The position numbers and the translations under genes are program-made. The notes below the pieces were generated by a model. It saw only the letters and a program-made list of their open reading frames with translations. It had not been told where the DNA came from and did not search any database. Source: Polaromonas jejuensis NBRC 106434 (lineage in GTDB: Bacteria; Pseudomonadota; Gammaproteobacteria; Burkholderiales; Burkholderiaceae_C). Taken from it: a stretch of 64,000 nucleotides of DNA. This document shows positions 1 through 10,957 of this stretch, one piece after another; position 1 is the stretch's first letter, and each line of letters opens with the position of its first letter. The stretch is from NCBI RefSeq assembly GCF_001598235.1, contig NZ_BCYO01000005.1:218041-282040 (forward strand), read 5' to 3'.

Positions 1-210
1 CCGGCCATAGCCGCCGGTGGCCACCAGGCAGATGCTGACGGGAAAGCCGGCACGCCGCCACAGCAGCTTCAGGGTGTGGTCCGTGTGCTTGGCCAGCTTT
101 TTCAGCAGGCTGTGAATGCCGCGGGAGGAGGCGCCACTGCTGGCCAGCGAGGCCAGCAGGGCGATTTTGCCCGAGCGGTATTGCTCGCGCAGCTGGGCCA
201 GTTCAGTCAT
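1..210 (-). CDS. glnD: [Protein-PII] uridylyltransferase, N-terminal part (cut by window edge)
   Basis: Only the first 70 codons lie in the window and the gene runs off the left edge. GlnD is the bifunctional uridylyltransferase/uridylyl-removing enzyme that modifies PII proteins in response to glutamine. The translation starts MTELAQLREQYRSG and ends with LVATGGYGR, the beginning of the nucleotidyltransferase motif GGYGRGEL that marks GlnD. ATG at 210 is chosen because an in-frame TGA lies 27-30 nt upstream with no other usable start between. It lies 61 bp downstream of map on the same strand, and map-glnD adjacency is common in proteobacteria. Identification rests on a short segment plus this context. 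Confidence 0.8.
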   Translation of the reverse strand, partial: MTELAQLREQYRSGKIALLASLASSGASSRGIHSLLKKLAKHTDHTLKLLWRRAGFPVSICLVATGGYGR

Positions 211-271
211 GGGCAGTTTGGCGGTGGCGCCAGATCAAAGAAAGGGCGCAAGGCAATACTGCAGGCCTGAA

Positions 272-1108
272 TCAGGCGCTGGCGACAGCCTGTGCGGGGA
301 TGTTTTGCGGCACAAAAGCCGGAATCGGCGGGCTGCCTGCCGACAGCGTCAGCACTTCATAACCGGTTTCGGTGACCAGCACGGTGTGTTCCCACTGGGC
401 TGACAGTGAATGGTCACGCGTCACGATGCTCCAGCCGTCCTTTTCGGGGCCGTCCTTGATGTCGCGCTTGCCGGCGTTGATCATGGGCTCTATCGTGAAA
501 ATCATGCCGGGCTGGAGCTCTTCCAGCGTCCCGGGGCGGCCGTAGTGCAGCACCTGGGGTTCTTCATGGAAGCCCTTGCCAATGCCATGGCCGCAGAATT
601 CGCGCACCACGGAAAAGCCGTTTTTCTCGGCAAAGGTCTGGATCGCATGGCCGATGTCGCCGAGCCGGGCGCCGGGCTTGACGCGCATGATGCCCTGCCA
701 CATGGATTCATACGTGATGTGGCAGAGCCGTTTGGCGGCAATGGAGCAGTCGCCAATCAAATACATGCGGCTGTTGTCGCCGTGCCAGCCGTCCTTGATG
801 ACGGTCACGTCCACGTTGACGATATCGCCTTTTTTGAGCGGCTTGTCATTGGGAATGCCGTGGCAGACCTGGTGGTTGACCGAGGTGCACAGGGACTTGG
901 GGTAGGGCACATAGCCGGGCGGCTGGTAGTTCAGGGTGGCGGAAATCGAGCCCTGCTGAGCCATGCACTCCGACGCCAGACGGTCAATGTCGTTGGTGGT
1001 GATGCCCGGTTTGATGAACGGGGTGATGTAGTCCAGCACCTCGGATGCGAGTCTGCCGGCCACGCGCATGCCTTCAATACCTGCGGCATCTTTGTAAGTA
1101 ATACTCAT
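272..1108 (-). CDS. map: Methionine aminopeptidase type I
   Basis: Removes the initiator methionine from nascent proteins in the cytoplasm. The 278-residue protein has the full set of metal and catalytic residues: His83 in CHGIP, Asp100 in VNVDVT, Asp111 in HGDNSRM, His174 in GHGIGKGFHEEP, Glu207 in FTIEPM and Glu240 in QWEHTVLV. The reading frame is open to an upstream ATG at 1144, but MSITYKDAAGIEGMR at 1108 matches the usual start of the family. It precedes glnD and is divergent from purL. The C-terminus, about 20 residues past the last motif, is normal for betaproteobacterial MetAP. Confidence 0.95.
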   Translation of the reverse strand: MSITYKDAAGIEGMRVAGRLASEVLDYITPFIKPGITTNDIDRLASECMAQQGSISATLNYQPPGYVPYPKSLCTSVNHQVCHGIPNDKPLKKGDIVNVDVTVIKDGWHGDNSRMYLIGDCSIAAKRLCHITYESMWQGIMRVKPGARLGDIGHAIQTFAEKNGFSVVREFCGHGIGKGFHEEPQVLHYGRPGTLEELQPGMIFTIEPMINAGKRDIKDGPEKDGWSIVTRDHSLSAQWEHTVLVTETGYEVLTLSAGSPPIPAFVPQNIPAQAVASA

Positions 1109-1351
1109 GGTTCGGATTATCCCACCAGGCCAATGGCGATGCATTTTCGGCCGGCGTGCAAGGGTTTTCTGGTGATGGCGGTGGTATTTGCCAAATTCCT
1201 CATGCTGGCGGGCGGCTTGCGGAGTCGCTGATAAAATTACGGGTTAACGCGTAGCCTGCAGGCCTTTGCCAAACCGTTGGCTGGCGGGCTGCGCGACACC
1301 CCAGCAACAGCCCACGAGCTGCCCACCTCTCACTACAAAGCCACCGCCACC

Positions 1352-4300
1352 GTGACCTTGCACCTGACGACTTTTGAGGGCGAATCCCAGGGCATCAGTG
1401 CCCTCAGCGATTTCCGCATTCAGCAACTCCTTCCCCGTCTGCAAACCATCCACGACAAGATCGTGGGCATCAGTGCCCGATTTGTGCACCTGGTGGCCAC
1501 CGAGGCACCGCTGGCCGAGGCCGCAAAAAACCAGTTGGCGGCCTTGCTGAACTACGGCGATCCATGCCCTCTGCCGGCGGGTGACGCCGCGGAGGCGCTC
1601 ACCTTCATCGTCTCACCGCGTTTCGGCACGGTCTCGCCCTGGGCCTCCAAGGCGACGGACATCGCGCACAACTGCGGTTTGGCCGTCAAGCGCATTGAGC
1701 GCATCACCGAATACCGCTTGACACTGAAAGCCGGCTTTTTCAGCAACACCGCCTTGTCCGAAGCGCAGCATGAGCAGGTGGCCGCCTTGCTGCACGACCG
1801 CATGACGGAAAGCGTGATGTTCGACCGCGCGCACGCGGCCGGTCTTTTCACGGAATTGCAGGGCGCCGCGCTGCAGACCATCGATGTGCTGGCCGGCGGC
1901 CAGGCCGCGCTGGAACGCGCCAACACCGAGTTCGGCCTGGCGCTGGCCGCCGACGAGATCGATTACCTGGTGAAGGCCTTCACCCAGCTCCGGCGCAACC
2001 CCACCGACGTCGAGCTGATGATGTTTGCGCAGGCCAACAGCGAACATTGCCGCCACAAGATTTTCAACGCCGACTTCACGATTGACGGCGTGCCGCAGGA
2101 GAAAAGCCTGTTCGGCATGATCCGCAACACCGAGAAACTCCATCCCCAGCACACGGTGGTGGCTTACTCCGACAACGCCTCCGTCATGGAAGGTGCGCCG
2201 GTCCAGCGTTTTTATGCCAAATCGGCCTCCAGCCCTCATGCAGAAGGCGCTACCAGCTATCAAAGCTATAGCGAAACCGATGACGTGCTGATGCATGTGC
2301 TGATGAAGGTCGAGACGCACAACCACCCCACGGCTATTTCGCCATTCCCAGGCGCCTCTACCGGTGCGGGCGGCGAGATCCGCGACGAGGGTGCCACCGG
2401 CCGTGGCTCCAAACCCAAGGCCGGCCTGACCGGCTTCACGGTGTCCAGGCTGTTTGACGGCGATTACGGCAAGCCCGAGCACATCGCCAGCCCGCTGCAA
2501 ATCATGACCGAGGGCCCGCTGGGCGGCGCGGCCTTCAACAACGAATTCGGCCGGCCCAACCTGGCCGGCTATTTCCGCGAGTACGAGCAGACGGTGGGCG
2601 GCGAACGCTGGGGTTATCACAAGCCCATCATGATCGCGGGCGGCGTCGGCACGATTGATGCCGAACTCACCAAAAAGATTCTGTTCCCGGCCGGCACCCT
2701 GCTGATCCAGCTGGGCGGCCCCGGCATGCGCATAGGCATGGGCGGCAGTGCGGCCAGCTCCATGGCCTCCGGCGCCAACGCGGCGCAACTCGACTTTGAT
2801 TCGGTGCAGCGCGGCAACCCCGAGATCGAACGCCGGGCCCAGGAAGTCATCAACCAGTGCGCCCAGCTGGGCGCCGCCAACCCGATTCTGGCGATTCACG
2901 ACGTGGGCGCCGGCGGCTTGTCCAATGCCTTCCCCGAACTGGTCAACGACGCTGGTCGTGGCGCGCGTTTTGACCTGCGCGCCGTGCCGCTGGAGGAAAG
3001 CGGTCTGTCGCCCAAGGAAATCTGGAGCAACGAGAGCCAGGAGCGCTACGTCATGGCGATCGCGCCCGAGTCCCTGCCGCAGTTCAAGGCCTTCTGCGAA
3101 CGCGAGCGCTGCCCCTTTGCGGTGATTGGCGTGGCGACGGAAGAAAAGCAATTGGTGCTGTCGGACAAGGATGCAGCAGCGCCAGTTGATATGCCCATGA
3201 ACGTATTGCTGGGCAAGCCGCCCAAAATGCATCGCGACGTCAAAAGCCTGGCCCGCGCCGTCAAGCCCATCGACCTGACCGGCGTGGATTTGCAGAAAAG
3301 CTGTATTGACGTGCTGAGCCACCCGACGGTGGCGTCCAAGCGCTTTCTGATCACCATTGGCGACCGCACCGTGGGCGGCCTCACGCACCGCGACCAGATG
3401 GTCGGCCCCTGGCAGGTGCCCGTGGCCGACTGCGCCGTGACCTTGGCCGACTACAAGGGCTTTGCCGGCGAGGCCATGAGCATGGGCGAGCGCACGCCGC
3501 TGGCCGCCGTCAATGCCGCGGCATCGGGCCGCATGGCCGTGGCCGAGGCCATCACCAACCTGCTGGCCGCGCCGATCGAGCTGCCGCGCGTGAAACTCTC
3601 TGCCAACTGGATGGCCGCCTGCGGTGAGCCCGGCCAGGACGCAGCGCTGTACGAAACCGTCAAGGCCGTGGGCATGGAACTCTGCCCGGCGCTTGGCGTG
3701 TCGATTCCCGTCGGCAAGGATTCGCTGTCCATGCGCACGGTCTGGAGCGAAGACAAGGCGGGCAAGAAAGTCACTTCGCCGGTCTCGCTGATCGTCAGCG
3801 CCTTCGCCACCCTGGCCGATGTGCGCGGCACGCTCACGCCCCAGCTGGACACGCTTGAGGCCGACACCACGCTGATCCTGATCGACCTGGGCAAGGGCCA
3901 GAACCGCATGGGCGGCTCGATCCTGGCGCAAAGCCTGAACCTGGAAGACGGCGCCGTGCCGGATCTGGACGACCCGCAAGACCTGGTCAACCTGGTCAAG
4001 GCCATCAACGCCTTGCGGGCGCAAGGCCAGATCCTGGCCTACCACGACCGCAGCGACGGCGGCCTGTTCGCCGCGGCCTGTGAAATGGCTTTTGCCGGCC
4101 ATGTCGGCGTGTCGCTCAATGTCGACATGCTGCTGCTCGAAGGCGACGGCATCAGTGACAGCCGCATGGACGCGGGCGACAGCAAGAACTGGGCAACCCA
4201 GGTCGGGCCGCGCCGCGAAGAACTCACGCTCAAGGCGCTGTTCAATGAAGAGCTGGGCGCCCTGATCCAGGTCCGTACCGAGGTGCGCAACGAGGTTATG

Positions 4301-5377
4301 CAAACCCTGCGCGAGCATGGCTTGGCCAAGTTCAGCCACTTCGTCGGCAAGACCCGGCCGGAGCACGCGTCGCTGGAAGTCGGCAAGGGCCAGCTGCAGG
4401 TCTGGCGCGACACCAAGGCGGTGTTCACGGCCAAGCTGCAAGACCTGCACCAGGTCTGGGACTCCGTGAGCTGGAAGATCTGCCAGCAGCGCGACAACCC
4501 GGCCTGCGCGGATTCCGAGCATGCGGCCGCGGGCGAACCGGCCGATCCTGGCTTGCATGTGCACCTGACTTTTGAGCCAGCCAAGCTGCCTGTGGCGCCG
4601 GCGCTGAACCTGTCGCGGCCCAAGGTGGCCGTGCTGCGCGAGCAGGGCGTCAACTCGCATGTGGAAATGGCTTACGCCTTCACGCAGGCCGGTTTTGAAG
4701 CCATCGACGTGCACATGACCGATCTGCAGACGGGCCGCGCACAACTGGCGGATTTCAAGGGCGTGGTGGCTTGCGGCGGCTTCAGCTACGGCGACACCCT
4801 GGGCGCCGGCATTGGCTGGGCGCGTTCCATCACCTTCAACCCGGTGCTGGCGGATCAGTTCAAGGCCTTCTTCGGCCGCCTGGACACCTTCGGCCTGGGC
4901 GTGTGCAACGGCTGCCAGATGTTTGCCGAACTGGCCGACATCATTCCGGGCGCAGAGGCCTGGCCGCGTTTCACCACCAACCGCAGCGAGCGCTTTGAGG
5001 CCCGCCTGAGCCAGGTTGAAATCCTGGAGTCGCCCAGCCTGTTCCTGCAAGGCATGGCCGGCACGCGTCTGCCCATCGCGGTGGCGCACGGCGAGGGCTA
5101 CGCCAATTTCGCCTACCGTGGTGACGCCAGCAAGGCGATTGCCGCCATGCGCTTTACCGACAACCACGGCCAGCCCACGCAGGCCTACCCGGCCAACCCC
5201 AATGGCAGCGCAGGCGGCTTGACGGCGGTGACCACGGCCGATGGTCGTTTCACGGCCATGATGCCGCACCCCGAGCGGGTGTTCCGCAACATCCAGATGA
5301 GCTGGACCGACCAGGACAAGAGCGCCCACAGTGCCTGGATGCAGCTCTGGCACAACGCACGCCAGTGGGTGGCTTGA
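1352..5377 (+). CDS. purL: Phosphoribosylformylglycinamidine synthase
   Basis: Catalyses the ATP- and glutamine-dependent conversion of FGAR to FGAM in purine synthesis. The 1341-residue protein is the large single-chain form: an N-terminal PurS-like region, a FGAM synthase core ([29 protein letters not shown]) and a C-terminal class I glutaminase with nucleophile Cys in [17 protein letters not shown] and [10 protein letters not shown] chose GTG at 1352 because [10 protein letters not shown] matches related proteins; the frame is open upstream to 1277 but that extension is not family-like. A short interspersed repeat is translated in frame at about residues 298-309 ([12 protein letters not shown]), just before the conserved core. 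It is divergent from map and likely monocistronic. Confidence 0.96.
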   Translation: MTLHLTTFEGESQGISALSDFRIQQLLPRLQTIHDKIVGISARFVHLVATEAPLAEAAKNQLAALLNYGDPCPLPAGDAAEALTFIVSPRFGTVSPWASKATDIAHNCGLAVKRIERITEYRLTLKAGFFSNTALSEAQHEQVAALLHDRMTESVMFDRAHAAGLFTELQGAALQTIDVLAGGQAALERANTEFGLALAADEIDYLVKAFTQLRRNPTDVELMMFAQANSEHCRHKIFNADFTIDGVPQEKSLFGMIRNTEKLHPQHTVVAYSDNASVMEGAPVQRFYAKSASSPHAEGATSYQSYSETDDVLMHVLMKVETHNHPTAISPFPGASTGAGGEIRDEGATGRGSKPKAGLTGFTVSRLFDGDYGKPEHIASPLQIMTEGPLGGAAFNNEFGRPNLAGYFREYEQTVGGERWGYHKPIMIAGGVGTIDAELTKKILFPAGTLLIQLGGPGMRIGMGGSAASSMASGANAAQLDFDSVQRGNPEIERRAQEVINQCAQLGAANPILAIHDVGAGGLSNAFPELVNDAGRGARFDLRAVPLEESGLSPKEIWSNESQERYVMAIAPESLPQFKAFCERERCPFAVIGVATEEKQLVLSDKDAAAPVDMPMNVLLGKPPKMHRDVKSLARAVKPIDLTGVDLQKSCIDVLSHPTVASKRFLITIGDRTVGGLTHRDQMVGPWQVPVADCAVTLADYKGFAGEAMSMGERTPLAAVNAAASGRMAVAEAITNLLAAPIELPRVKLSANWMAACGEPGQDAALYETVKAVGMELCPALGVSIPVGKDSLSMRTVWSEDKAGKKVTSPVSLIVSAFATLADVRGTLTPQLDTLEADTTLILIDLGKGQNRMGGSILAQSLNLEDGAVPDLDDPQDLVNLVKAINALRAQGQILAYHDRSDGGLFAAACEMAFAGHVGVSLNVDMLLLEGDGISDSRMDAGDSKNWATQVGPRREELTLKALFNEELGALIQVRTEVRNEVMQTLREHGLAKFSHFVGKTRPEHASLEVGKGQLQVWRDTKAVFTAKLQDLHQVWDSVSWKICQQRDNPACADSEHAAAGEPADPGLHVHLTFEPAKLPVAPALNLSRPKVAVLREQGVNSHVEMAYAFTQAGFEAIDVHMTDLQTGRAQLADFKGVVACGGFSYGDTLGAGIGWARSITFNPVLADQFKAFFGRLDTFGLGVCNGCQMFAELADIIPGAEAWPRFTTNRSERFEARLSQVEILESPSLFLQGMAGTRLPIAVAHGEGYANFAYRGDASKAIAAMRFTDNHGQPTQAYPANPNGSAGGLTAVTTADGRFTAMMPHPERVFRNIQMSWTDQDKSAHSAWMQLWHNARQWVA
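2245..2277 (+). repeat. TAGCTATC-type interspersed repeat fragment inside purL
   Basis: The segment GCTACCAGCTATCAAAGCTA matches the inverted-repeat head of the family found between genes elsewhere in this window. It is read in frame as ATSYQSYSE and expands a loop just upstream of the KVETHNHP core motif. The inference is insertion of a short repeat that kept the frame. Confidence 0.5.
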
Positions 5378-5396
5378 TGTCCCTCTGAACTTCCGG

Positions 5397-5420
5397 CCAG
5401 CAAGCCCGCGGGTTTGCTGG
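5397..5420. terminator. Stem-loop downstream of purL
   Basis: CCAGCAAGCCC followed by GGGTTTGCTGG forms a near-perfect 11-bp stem with one G-T pair and a minimal loop, 20 bp after the purL stop. No U-tract follows, so it is at best a weak or Rho-assisted terminator. Confidence 0.35.
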
Positions 5421-5480
5421 CTGGCGTGCCAGCCTGGCCAGTCGTGAGCCTTGCGCAATTTCCATCCAGCCTTTCGGTTA

Positions 5481-5536
5481 CTATGGATTTAATAGCATCA
5501 TGCGCCCGAAATGCATGGGCTGGAGGTCAATTTCTC
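5481..5536. repeat. TAGCTATC-type interspersed repeat
   Basis: Contains AATAGCATCATGCGCCCG and, further on, GGGCTGGAGGTCAATTT. This matches the layout of the other copies: an A+T-rich TAGC head, a GCGCCCGT-like core, and GGGCTGGAGGCCA. It is intergenic between purL and the PpiC gene. Confidence 0.6.
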
Positions 5537-5888
5537 CTGTGAATCTGCTGTGAATCCGGATTGTCAGCCGCAACCTCAGGCCATGCTTCATCACGGCCGG
5601 CGAATGCGTCCCAAGGGGCGCGAATGTCTCCTGGCGAAACTTTCTCAGCTCTTCAGGGTTGCGCTTAAAACGCAGGCAGCCTAAGGCAAGCCCCGTCCTG
5701 CCTTGCTTTGCGGACTTGTCCATGGCGTCATCAACAAAGTTGTCCACATGAAGCAGGGATAACTCCTGCAGCCGCAAACCCGTATCCACTGATGCCGGCG
5801 CATGCCGCTGCCCAGGCGCTGAGTCGGGGCAGCGCGCCAGCCCATCCTTTGCAGGCAGGAAGCGCCACGACAAAGGAGTTGCGTCCAT
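5481..5888 (-). CDS. Uncertain 135-residue ORF, probably a decayed remnant
   Basis: The gap between purL and the PpiC gene holds one minus-strand open frame. I do not recognise the product. A central stretch, GLRLQELSLLHVDNF, faintly resembles tyrosine recombinase text, but no Arg-His-Arg-Tyr catalytic set is visible. The last ~20 residues and the stop codon come from a TAGCTATC-type repeat, so the frame has at least been altered by repeat insertion. No convincing ribosome binding site was seen. It may not be a gene at all. Confidence 0.15.
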   Translation of the reverse strand: MDATPLSWRFLPAKDGLARCPDSAPGQRHAPASVDTGLRLQELSLLHVDNFVDDAMDKSAKQGRTGLALGCLRFKRNPEELRKFRQETFAPLGTHSPAVMKHGLRLRLTIRIHSRFTGEIDLQPMHFGRMMLLNP

Positions 5889-5923
5889 AAAAAAACGCGG
5901 CCGGGGCCGCGTTTTTGGGGGAA
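5889..5923 (-). terminator. Rho-independent terminator of the PpiC gene
   Basis: The stem ACGCGGCC/GGCCGCGT is flanked by A- and T-runs on both sides, so it reads as a terminator on either strand. It starts 11 bp beyond the stop codon of the minus-strand foldase gene and would end that transcript. Confidence 0.8.
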
Positions 5924-5933
5924 AGCCGATGGC

Positions 5934-6719
5934 TTATTCCACCTTGGCTTTTTTGCGCAGGTCTTCCTGGAAGGCCGCCAGCTTTTGCTGCTGCAACTGC
6001 TGGGAAATTTGCTGCTTGACCTCTTCAAACGCGGGCAGCTGGGCGGTGCGGATGTCATCCACGCGGATGATGTGATAGCCGAATTGCGACTTCACCGGGG
6101 TATCGGTCGTCTGGCCCTTGTTCAGCTTGAGCAGGGCTTCGGCGAATTCAGGCACGTAGCTGGCGGGGTTGGCCCAGTCGAGGTCGCCGCCCTTGGCGCC
6201 GGAGCCCGGGTCTTTCGATTGCTTCTTGGCGATGTCTTCAAACTTGCCGCCTTTTTTCAGGCTGGCAACGATGGCCTTGGCATCGGCTTCCTTTTCGACC
6301 AGGATGTGGCGTGCCTTGTATTCCTTGCCGCCATTGGCCGCGGCGAACTTGTCGTATTCGGCCTTCATGTCGGCCTCGGTCACCGGGTTTTTCTTCTGGT
6401 AGTCGGCAAAGAGCTCACGGATCAGGATGGTCTGGCGCGCCAGCTCCATCTGCCCCTTGACTTCGTCGCTGGTCGACAGGCCCTGCTTCTCGGCTTCCTG
6501 CATGAACACTTCGCGTGCGATGACTTCTTCGCGCAGCTGGCCTTCCATTTCAGGGGTGACCTGGCGGCCGGAGCGGGCCAATTGCAGGGCCAGCAAATCA
6601 AGGCGTGACTTGGGCACGGCCTTGCCATTGACGATGGCGACATTCTGGGCGAAGGCGCCTTGTGCGCCCATGGCCAGCAGGCCTGCAACGGCGGTCGCGA
6701 GTAAAAAATGTTTCTTCAT
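5934..6719 (-). CDS. Exported peptidyl-prolyl isomerase (PpiC/parvulin family)
   Basis: Periplasmic folding helper of 261 residues. MKKHFLLATAVAGLLAMG...FAQ is a clear Sec signal peptide. A SurA-like N-terminal helical part follows, then a parvulin domain at about residues 130-220 (ARHILVEKEADAKAI, KQSKDPGSGAKGGDLDW, TDTPVKSQFGYHIIRV) and a Q- and K-rich helical tail. ATG at 6719 is preceded by AAGGA; the frame is open upstream to 6809 but that stretch lacks family character. It is the last gene of the yciB-bolA-ppiC series, which is conserved in Burkholderiales, and it is followed by a strong terminator. Confidence 0.93.
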   Translation of the reverse strand: MKKHFLLATAVAGLLAMGAQGAFAQNVAIVNGKAVPKSRLDLLALQLARSGRQVTPEMEGQLREEVIAREVFMQEAEKQGLSTSDEVKGQMELARQTILIRELFADYQKKNPVTEADMKAEYDKFAAANGGKEYKARHILVEKEADAKAIVASLKKGGKFEDIAKKQSKDPGSGAKGGDLDWANPASYVPEFAEALLKLNKGQTTDTPVKSQFGYHIIRVDDIRTAQLPAFEEVKQQISQQLQQQKLAAFQEDLRKKAKVE

Positions 6720-6820
6720 GATTTCCTTGTAATCCTTGGTAATGCTTGAAAAGGCTTGTCTGCTTGAGTTGTTGTCAGGTATTTGCCGGCTTGTCACCAC
6801 CATTGGCAAATCAACAGGTC

Positions 6821-7132
6821 TCAGGGTGAATCGATAATCTCAATGGCCAGGGCATGCAAGCCCTGATCAATGAAATTTTGCATTGCATCATACACAAGCC
6901 GGTGGCGCGCCACCCGGCTCTTGCCCGCAAACGCCGGGCTGGCAATGCGGATGCGAAAGTGGCTGCCAAAGCCTTGTGCATTGGCGCCCGAATGACCGGC
7001 ATGCGCAGCGCTTTCATCCAGCACCTCCAGATGGGTGGGATGAAGGCGCGCCTGGAGCTGCTGCTCAATCTCGCTCACGCGGACGGGCCGCGGCATCATG
7101 CCAGCGGCATCGGCGCTGCCAGGGGCGCTCAT
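6821..7132 (-). CDS. bolA: BolA family protein
   Basis: A small cytoplasmic protein of 103 residues. BolA proteins bind monothiol glutaredoxins and Fe-S clusters and affect morphology and stress responses. The family core is visible: EIEQQLQARLHPTHLEVLDES, then SHFRIRIASPAFAGKSRV and RHRLVYDAM, including the conserved His of RHR. Its ATG at 7132 overlaps the yciB stop as ATGA, implying translational coupling. The larger open frame extending to 7657 is a shadow of yciB, so the start is set by the coupling and by homology. Confidence 0.9.
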   Translation of the reverse strand: MSAPGSADAAGMMPRPVRVSEIEQQLQARLHPTHLEVLDESAAHAGHSGANAQGFGSHFRIRIASPAFAGKSRVARHRLVYDAMQNFIDQGLHALAIEIIDSP

Positions 7133-7755
7133 GGCGTCGTGTCCGTCTTGATGTGCTTGTTCAGGTAAATCGCCTGTACCAGCACAAACACCAGCATCAG
7201 GCCCAGGCCACCGAACAGCTTGAAGTTGACCCAGGTGCTGGTGGGGAAGTTGAAGGCCACCCACAGGTTGAGGAAACCCATCACGGCAAAAAATCCGACC
7301 CAGCTGAAATTCACGGTGCGCCAGACAGCATCGGGCAGCGTCATCTGTGCGCTCATCAATGACTTGATGCCGTTTTTCTTGAACACCAGCTGGCCCAGCA
7401 GCAGCGAGCCGCCCATCACCCAATACAGCACCGTCGGCTTCCATTTGATGAAGCTTTCGCTGTGAAAATAAATGGTGGCGCTGCCCAGTACCGTGACCAG
7501 GCCGAGGCTGACCCACAGCATGGCATCGATTTTTTTGCCGCGGGCCTTGAGCCACAGAATCTGTGCCAGGGTTGCCACGATCACGACCACCGTGGCCAGC
7601 AGCACCGGGGCTTCGGTCGGGCCGACGACACCGCCAGCCACCATGAATCCCAGCCATTCGGTGGCGGTGCTGGCGGCCCAGTCCCGGCTGCTTTCGGCGT
7701 ACTTGAACATGCCGAAGAAAAGTGCAATCGGCAAGAAATCGAACAAAATTTTCAT
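7129..7755 (-). CDS. yciB: Inner-membrane septation protein A
   Basis: A polytopic inner-membrane protein of 208 residues needed for normal septation in relatives. It begins MKILFDFLPIALFFGMFKYAE, the usual YciB/IspZ start, and has the diagnostic FSWVGFFAVMGFLNLWVAF and WVNFKLFGGLGLM segments with about five transmembrane helices. It is longer than the ~180-residue family norm because of an insertion after the first helix (about residues 24-46). First gene of the yciB-bolA-ppiC set. Confidence 0.92.
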   Translation of the reverse strand: MKILFDFLPIALFFGMFKYAESSRDWAASTATEWLGFMVAGGVVGPTEAPVLLATVVVIVATLAQILWLKARGKKIDAMLWVSLGLVTVLGSATIYFHSESFIKWKPTVLYWVMGGSLLLGQLVFKKNGIKSLMSAQMTLPDAVWRTVNFSWVGFFAVMGFLNLWVAFNFPTSTWVNFKLFGGLGLMLVFVLVQAIYLNKHIKTDTTP

Positions 7756-7830
7756 GAGGTGATTATCGTAGAGTGATCAGCAGAGCCAGCGCAAGAAGCC
7801 GCTCACAGTGACCGAGGAGGCTTCAAAAAC

Positions 7831-8029
7831 CAAGCAGGGGTCGCGGAACCGGCTTTGCCGGGCCGCAGGCGCAGCAGCCCCCGAGGGGCTGGAGCCCGCG
7901 GCTCCAAAGCTGCCTGCGCAGCTTTGGACGGGCGACAGAGGCGAAGCGTCTCGCGAGCCGCGGCCTGCAAGGCCTCGCGCAGTACGCGAAGTGTTCTCGA
8001 AGAGCGGCGTAGCCACAAGCGTGGGGGCC
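7831..8029. repeat. GC-rich interspersed repeat (AAGCAGGGG...GTGGGGG family)
   Basis: This fills the yciB-msrB gap. It opens with CAAGCAGGGGTCGCGGAACC, contains GGCTTTGCCGGGCCGCAGG, and closes with AAGCGTGGGGGCC. The same opening and closing blocks recur at 12615-12708, and the closing block recurs at 16513-16596. It contains several small inverted repeats. The open frames through it are artefacts of composition. Confidence 0.8.
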
Positions 8030-8035
8030 ACATCC

Positions 8036-9968
<1,933 letters not shown>

Positions 9969-10011
9969 GGCCTCATTGTGCTATGGCGCCAACCGCCCTG
10001 TGCGGCCAAGG

Positions 10012-10710
10012 TCAAACTGGCCCGGCGACGGCCCCGCTGGCGGCGAAGGAGGCCAGCGCCTGCTCGTCCAGCAGGGCGACGCGGCCGAACTCCAAAGACA
10101 CCAGCCCCAGCGCTTCCAGGGTCTGCAGCGCCCGGTTGACGGTTTGCCGTGACAAGCCTGCCAGATGCCCCAGTTCTTCCTGCGAAAGCAGCAGCTTGCG
10201 CCGGCCCTGCCAGAAAACACGGCTTAAATACAGCGCCACGCGCTGCTCGGGTGCGCGCAGGCGGCCCGCTTCGATGATGGTCATGGCCTGTCCAAGGCGC
10301 CGGTTCAGGTGCGCCACCAGGTAGTGGTTGAAAGGCAGGCTGTCGGCCAGCAGTTCATGGAACTGGGCGCGCGGCAGGCACAGCAGCGTGGTGTCGCGCA
10401 GCGCGATCACGTCATAGCGGCGCGGCTCGGTTTTTAGTGCCGAGCCTTCGCCAAACCATTCGCCGTCGGGTACGCCCAGAAAAGCCGACACCCGCCCCTC
10501 GGGCGATGCGCTTTGCAGTTTCACCAGTCCCGACAGCACGGCGTACCAGCCTTTGACCGGTGCGCCGGCGGCCAGCATGACCTCGCCTTTTCGCCCGGCC
10601 ACGGTAAACGTGCGCTCCAGGACGCGGGTCTGGATTTCGGCGGACAGAGCGGAAAACCAGGGCTGGCCGCGCAGGAAGCGGTGGTGCGGAAAAGCGGCTT
10701 CAAGGGGCAT
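10012..10710 (-). CDS. Crp/Fnr family transcriptional regulator
   Basis: A 232-residue regulator with an N-terminal cyclic-nucleotide-binding-type beta barrel (GWYAVLSGLVKLQSASPEG, GEWFGEGSALKTEPRRYDV) and a C-terminal winged helix (LSQEELGHLAGLSRQTVNRAL, the recognition helix being SRQTVNRAL). It has no N-terminal Fnr-type cysteine cluster, so it is not an oxygen-sensing Fnr. It is divergent from the acyl-CoA ligase gene. A CTTGTC-N8-GACAAG palindrome lies 47 bp upstream of its start and could be an autoregulatory site. The ligand is unknown. Confidence 0.88.
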   Translation of the reverse strand: MPLEAAFPHHRFLRGQPWFSALSAEIQTRVLERTFTVAGRKGEVMLAAGAPVKGWYAVLSGLVKLQSASPEGRVSAFLGVPDGEWFGEGSALKTEPRRYDVIALRDTTLLCLPRAQFHELLADSLPFNHYLVAHLNRRLGQAMTIIEAGRLRAPEQRVALYLSRVFWQGRRKLLLSQEELGHLAGLSRQTVNRALQTLEALGLVSLEFGRVALLDEQALASFAASGAVAGPV

Positions 10711-10756
10711 GGCATGGATTGTCCTACGGCGCTTGACATCGGGTATGTCCCTAGGA

Positions 10757-10776
10757 CTTGTCGGTGAGGCGACAAG
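10757..10776. promoter_or_regulatory. Palindrome CTTGTC-N8-GACAAG, candidate operator (copy 1)
   Basis: A perfect 6-bp inverted repeat with an 8-nt spacer lies in the divergent region between the Crp/Fnr-type regulator and the acyl-CoA ligase. The same arms and spacing recur at 18075-18094 in front of the beta-oxidation operon. Shared use by one regulator is an inference; the spacing does not match the classical Crp or Fnr consensus. Confidence 0.5.
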
Positions 10777-10957
10777 CTTTGCGCCCTTTGTTCTGCAGGC
10801 AGACAGTATGGCCTCGCCGTGAGGGTTTGCCGGTGTCGCCAGGGTAACGCAGCTGCGGATTTCCCCGGGTCTGGCTGAGCAGCGTGCGCTGTACTATCCA
10901 CGAACGAGACATTCGAATTGAAAAGAACGCCCCGCCGGGCAGAGAAGGAGACCGACG

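Noticed and set aside
1613..5458. A 1281-codon open frame antisense to purL
   Set aside because: It is a mirror of GC-rich codon usage in purL. It has no domain text or plausible start signal, and it crosses the purL stop and stem-loop.
5481..5888. Tyrosine recombinase or integrase remnant
   Set aside because: Only a short GLRLQEL-like stretch suggests it. No catalytic residues, no att-like repeats, and the C-terminus is interspersed repeat. Kept only as a low-confidence ORF.
7831..8029. Coding frames on both strands through the yciB-msrB gap
   Set aside because: The segment is an interspersed GC-rich repeat with sister copies at 12615-12708 and 16513-16596.
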